This document shows positions 63,035 through 64,000 of a DNA stretch of 64,000 nt, piece by piece. Position numbers and translations under genes: made by a program. The notes beneath the pieces are model-generated. The model searched no databases, was not told the DNA's origin, and saw only the letters and a program-made list of their open reading frames with translations. The stretch covers positions 1 through 64,000 of the forward strand of contig CAYJKW010000005.1 of assembly GCA_964370765.1 (NCBI GenBank), given 5' to 3'. Source of the DNA: CAYJBH01 sp964370765 (GTDB lineage: Bacteria; Bacillota; Clostridia; Oscillospirales; Ruminococcaceae). Position 1 is the first letter of the stretch; every line of letters begins with the position of its first letter.

Positions 63035-63073
63035 ATTTTATAAATTACTATGTGTTTTAGATAATACCTAGTT

Positions 63074-63102
63074 ATTTTAACATATATCAGAAGAATAGTC
63101 AA
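63074..63102 (-). promoter_or_regulatory. Promoter of the M23 peptidase gene
   Basis: Minus strand TTGACT (63102-63097), 17-bp spacer, TAAAAT (63079-63074); leader about 33 nt. Confidence 0.75.
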
Positions 63103-63212
63103 CCTTGAAAACAGTAATGATTATCGATATTGTTATTTGCTCGATACTTGATAATATATTATGTGCACCTGTGCGGCATTATGAAAGAACTATAATGTTA
63201 ATAACTGTAATA

Positions 63213-64000
63213 TTATATATCGGTAAAGTTCCAACAATATTTATCAACCATCCTACCGCATAAAACAAAGGTCGCATACCCCATAACAGCCGCAAAGAAT
63301 ATCGGTACTATCCCTGCAAGAAAACCGGTTGTAATAAGCTGTGTTAGGTTAAACTGGGGATATATTGTTACCCAGCTTACAAAATCAAGCCCTATAAACA
63401 TAAGGATAAGCGGCAATAAAAATACCGTAAGGTTTATCATTACAACCGTAATATAGCTATCGTTATACTGTGATAACGTTAGTGTTACAGCAGCAACAAA
63501 TGCGGTGGCAACTAACCGGATTAGGAAGCTAAATATAATAAGTGAAAGGATAGAGAATATTGCCGGCACAGCGGAAAACTCCGGCATACTTTTAGCAGGA
63601 GCAAGCAGACCGTCAAGGCCGTAGGTTTTGGCGGTTTTTACTATTAAAGGAATGGTGGTAATAGCTGTGATAATAAAGCAGATCACGACCGAGTTAATAA
63701 GCTTTGTCTTTACCGTCTGCTCCCGCCCTAGTGGGGTGGAATATAAAATTCTGCGTACACCGCTTATACGCTCTATCGAGAAATAGCCGCCCAGTATAAC
63801 AACCGTCATTATAACCGCAACTACCGTGGACTCAAAGGTATCGCCAAACTCACCGGCATCATTAATTCCAAATAGCATCCTGTAACCGCTATCGTATAAA
63901 AACTGCGCTCCGGGGTTCGCTTGAATATAGTTTACCTTAGGCATTATTCTGGCAGTGAATACCTTGTATTCCTCATACATCATATAGTTTGTAGACAGTG
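63213..64000 (-). CDS. ABC-2-type membrane protein (partial, 5' end beyond window)
   Basis: At least 256 residues of a membrane protein with five or six hydrophobic segments and a VRRILYSTPLGREQTVKTKLI loop typical of ABC-2 permeases acting on drug, bacteriocin or lipid substrates. The frame is still open at the window edge (codons for LSTNY precede the Met at 63983), so the true start lies outside. No ATPase gene is visible; it would be expected to the right. Substrate unknown. Confidence 0.7.
   Translation of the reverse strand, partial: LSTNYMMYEEYKVFTARIMPKVNYIQANPGAQFLYDSGYRMLFGINDAGEFGDTFESTVVAVIMTVVILGGYFSIERISGVRRILYSTPLGREQTVKTKLINSVVICFIITAITTIPLIVKTAKTYGLDGLLAPAKSMPEFSAVPAIFSILSLIIFSFLIRLVATAFVAAVTLTLSQYNDSYITVVMINLTVFLLPLILMFIGLDFVSWVTIYPQFNLTQLITTGFLAGIVPIFFAAVMGYATFVLCGRMVDKYCWNFTDI

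Noticed and set aside
1..64000. tRNA, rRNA, CRISPR array, insertion sequence, prophage, T-box or other riboswitch
   Set aside because: No matching repeats, conserved RNA motifs or transposase/integrase genes were seen by eye. A covariance-model scan (Infernal with Rfam) would be needed to exclude short ncRNAs.

Overview
The window is a 64 kb piece of a low-GC Gram-positive chromosome, most likely an anaerobic member of the Clostridia. The evidence is the gene set: RemA, Asp23/FakA, RNase Y, a PrsA-like lipoprotein, an FtsK/SpoIIIE translocase, 2-hydroxyacyl-CoA dehydratase-type activases, PduL and citramalate synthase. Promoters are clear sigma-A type, and genes are tightly packed with many TAATG and ATGA overlaps. 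A run of ten Ns at 37214-37223 shows it is a draft assembly. I see no rRNA, tRNA, CRISPR array, prophage or insertion sequence.

Layout. 1-7200: start of an unknown gene, acpP, uppP, ftsK, a YgiQ-type radical SAM gene, a ComFB-like gene and a P-loop ATPase. 7300-17200: branched-chain amino acid operon ilvB-ilvN-ilvD-leuA-cimA-leuC-leuD-leuB. With both LeuA and CimA it makes valine and leucine precursors and 2-oxobutyrate for isoleucine from pyruvate, but ilvC and a transaminase are missing here. 17250-22560: yicC-remA-gmk-priA-def-fmt. 22570-24720: pfkA and a sugar nucleotidyltransferase fired from back-to-back promoters. 24727-30361: PrsA-like foldase, TSCPD protein, and a two-gene acyl-CoA dehydratase activase/dehydratase-like pair. 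30623-36300: four-gene Gld-like ABC exporter, then a pRiA4b ORF-3 family gene. 36371-41835: solute-binding lipoprotein (broken by the gap), asp23-like, fakA-like, recG. 41936-45843: three tandem DUF3048 lipoproteins and aroQ.

45817-52355 (minus strand): aroF-tyrA-aroB-aroA-aroC-aroEK, which with the convergent aroQ gives every step from DAHP to chorismate, plus prephenate dehydrogenase. 52445-53713: small accessory stretch with a 59-residue Gly/Asn/His-rich peptide gene under its own promoter, a small lipoprotein, and a probable gene remnant. 53739-59036 (minus): rny-pduL-hom-thrB-lysC, divergent from thrS. 61172-64000: a LysM/G5/M23 cell-wall peptidase and the end of an ABC-2-type permease gene running off the window.

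The most interesting points are: (1) the divergent region between thrS and the rny-pduL-hom-thrB-lysC operon, with a perfect 20-bp palindrome beside the thrS promoter and a second inverted repeat over the rny -35, and no T-box; (2) the orphan small-peptide gene whose N-terminus resembles RiPP leaders; (3) the triplicated DUF3048 lipoproteins, the third of which has lost the family's core motif; (4) a two-lobe ATPase whose second P-loop has decayed. Most of the remainder is conserved housekeeping.
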